From Nostoc sp. CHAB 5834 (GTDB lineage Bacteria > Cyanobacteriota > Cyanobacteriia > Cyanobacteriales > Nostocaceae), in the NCBI GenBank assembly GCA_020829485.1, contig JAIVFU010000250.1, positions 1 to 6,500 on the forward strand: DNA of 6,500 nt, written 5' to 3'. Made by a program: the position numbers and the translations under genes. Below the pieces are notes generated by a model. That model saw nothing but the letters and a program-made list of their open reading frames with translations. It did no database searches and was not told the DNA's origin. This document shows, in pieces, positions 6,327 to 6,500 of this stretch (positions are counted from its first letter, which is position 1; every line of letters begins with the position of its first letter).

Positions 6327-6375
6327 TTTTAACTCTCTTGTGTGCAGTTTATCTGTTGGGAACCAATGGTTCTGA

Positions 6376-6500
6376 TCGCGTTTGCGACATTTTGCTTACG
6401 ATAAAGTGATGCGGTGGGTGGCGTTAGACTGTGGCATCGAAATGGCTGAGGGGCGATCGCTAACTTTGGTGAGGTTGAAAAATGTATTTCATACAAATGA
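6376..6500 (+). CDS. Possible partial open frame at the right edge (uncertain)
   Basis: After an in-frame TGA at 6373-6375 this frame stays open to the window end. From the ATG at 6409 it would read MRWVALDCGIEMAEGRSLTL and continue as VRLKNVFHTN; a second ATG lies at 6442. No Shine-Dalgarno is evident before either start and I do not recognise the sequence. The opposite strand is also open across 6336-6500 (ending at a TAA inside the 55-bp repeat), so about 125 bases cannot decide which strand, if either, is coding. The end of the 55-bp array at 6373 coincides with the start of this stretch. Confidence 0.2.
6453..6460. repeat. HIP1 octamer GCGATCGC
   Basis: Third copy of the cyanobacterial HIP1 palindrome, in the right-edge open frame. 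Confidence 0.85.

Larger units (their letters stand above)
6214..6328. mobile_element. 115-bp insertion with 5-bp TTAAC duplication inside a 55-bp repeat copy
   Basis: The intact repeat reads CCAGTTAACTCTC. In copy 4 the left half ends in TTAAC at 6209-6213, and the right half resumes with TTAAC at 6329-6333. The 115 bp between them are absent from the other copies, so TTAAC looks like a target-site duplication. The insert starts with a G+C-rich stem-forming part (6214-6291) and ends with AATTGCG heptamers (6294-6326). It encodes nothing evident. Its stem-loops resemble repeats I associate with Nostoc-type intergenic regions, but I could not check this. Confidence 0.7.
6016..6373. repeat. Tandem array of a 55-bp direct repeat, one copy interrupted
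   Basis: Copies begin with TTGGGAACCAATGGT at 6016, 6071, 6126, 6181 and 6356. Copies 2 and 3 are full 55-bp units differing by one base; copy 4 matches copy 3 but is split after 6213 and resumes at about 6329; copy 1 differs from copy 2 at about ten positions; copy 5 is cut off after 18 bp. The unit length is not a multiple of three and the whole unit is conserved, so this is neither coding nor CRISPR. The outer copies keep the palindromic start GGAACCAATGGTTCC (perfect in copy 1, one base shorter per arm in copy 5), while the inner copies share the altered form GGTGAC. Confidence 0.9.
5725..6375. other. Gene-free, repeat-dense intergenic region
   Basis: About 650 bp without a credible gene. 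It contains an inverted-repeat element (5730-5927), a stretch at 5928-6015 in which I see nothing definite, and a 55-bp direct-repeat array (6016-6373) interrupted by a small insertion (6214-6328). Heptanucleotide tandem repeats occur in both halves. The only sizeable open frame, on the minus strand at 5810-6043, crosses repeat boundaries and looks accidental. Confidence 0.75.

Noticed and set aside
6016..6373. CRISPR array (regularly spaced 55-bp units)
   Set aside because: The complete unit is conserved, with no variable spacers between repeats; the one unique stretch is a 115-bp insertion with a target duplication, and no cas genes are nearby.

Overview
The window looks like a piece of a filamentous, probably heterocyst-forming (Nostocales) cyanobacterium. 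Three HIP1 octamers (GCGATCGC) are present. Intergenic DNA carries several runs of heptanucleotide tandem repeats of the STRR kind known from heterocystous cyanobacteria. The coding families (TPR-CHAT protein, glycine/asparagine-rich filamentous haemagglutinin, ShlB-type transporter) are typical of that group. The taxonomic call is inference from these features; no marker gene is present.

Layout. 1-236 (+): the C-terminal tail of a TPR-like protein that enters from the left edge. 248-2743 (-): an intact 831-residue exported TPR-CHAT (caspase-like) protein. It starts inside an ATGA overlap with the stop of the next gene, 2740-4437 (-), a filamentous haemagglutinin-type TpsA exoprotein that keeps its beta-helix repeats and C-terminus but has lost its signal peptide and secretion domain. 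At about 4437-4452 this fragment runs directly into the C-terminal third of a ShlB/FhaC-type TpsB outer-membrane transporter on the opposite strand (to 4940), which has lost its POTRA domains and the first part of its barrel. 5008-5724 (-): a small multi-pass membrane protein with a long charged coiled-coil tail built on a 30-bp tandem repeat. 5725-6375: a gene-free, repeat-dense zone holding a 198-bp inverted-repeat element (5730-5927) and a 55-bp direct-repeat array (6016-6373), one copy of which is split by a 115-bp insertion flanked by TTAAC. 6376-6500: short open frames of uncertain meaning at the right edge.

How it fits together. TpsB exports TpsA across the outer membrane, and the CHAT protein is the translationally coupled last gene of that transcription unit. 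In this window the secretion pair is broken: both partners are cut at the same point and face each other on opposite strands. This is what an inversion with one breakpoint in tpsB and the other in tpsA would leave at one end. The CHAT gene survives intact. The most notable points are this junction (decay, programmed switching or an assembly error), the coupled exported CHAT gene, and the well-bounded small insertion in the 55-bp array.
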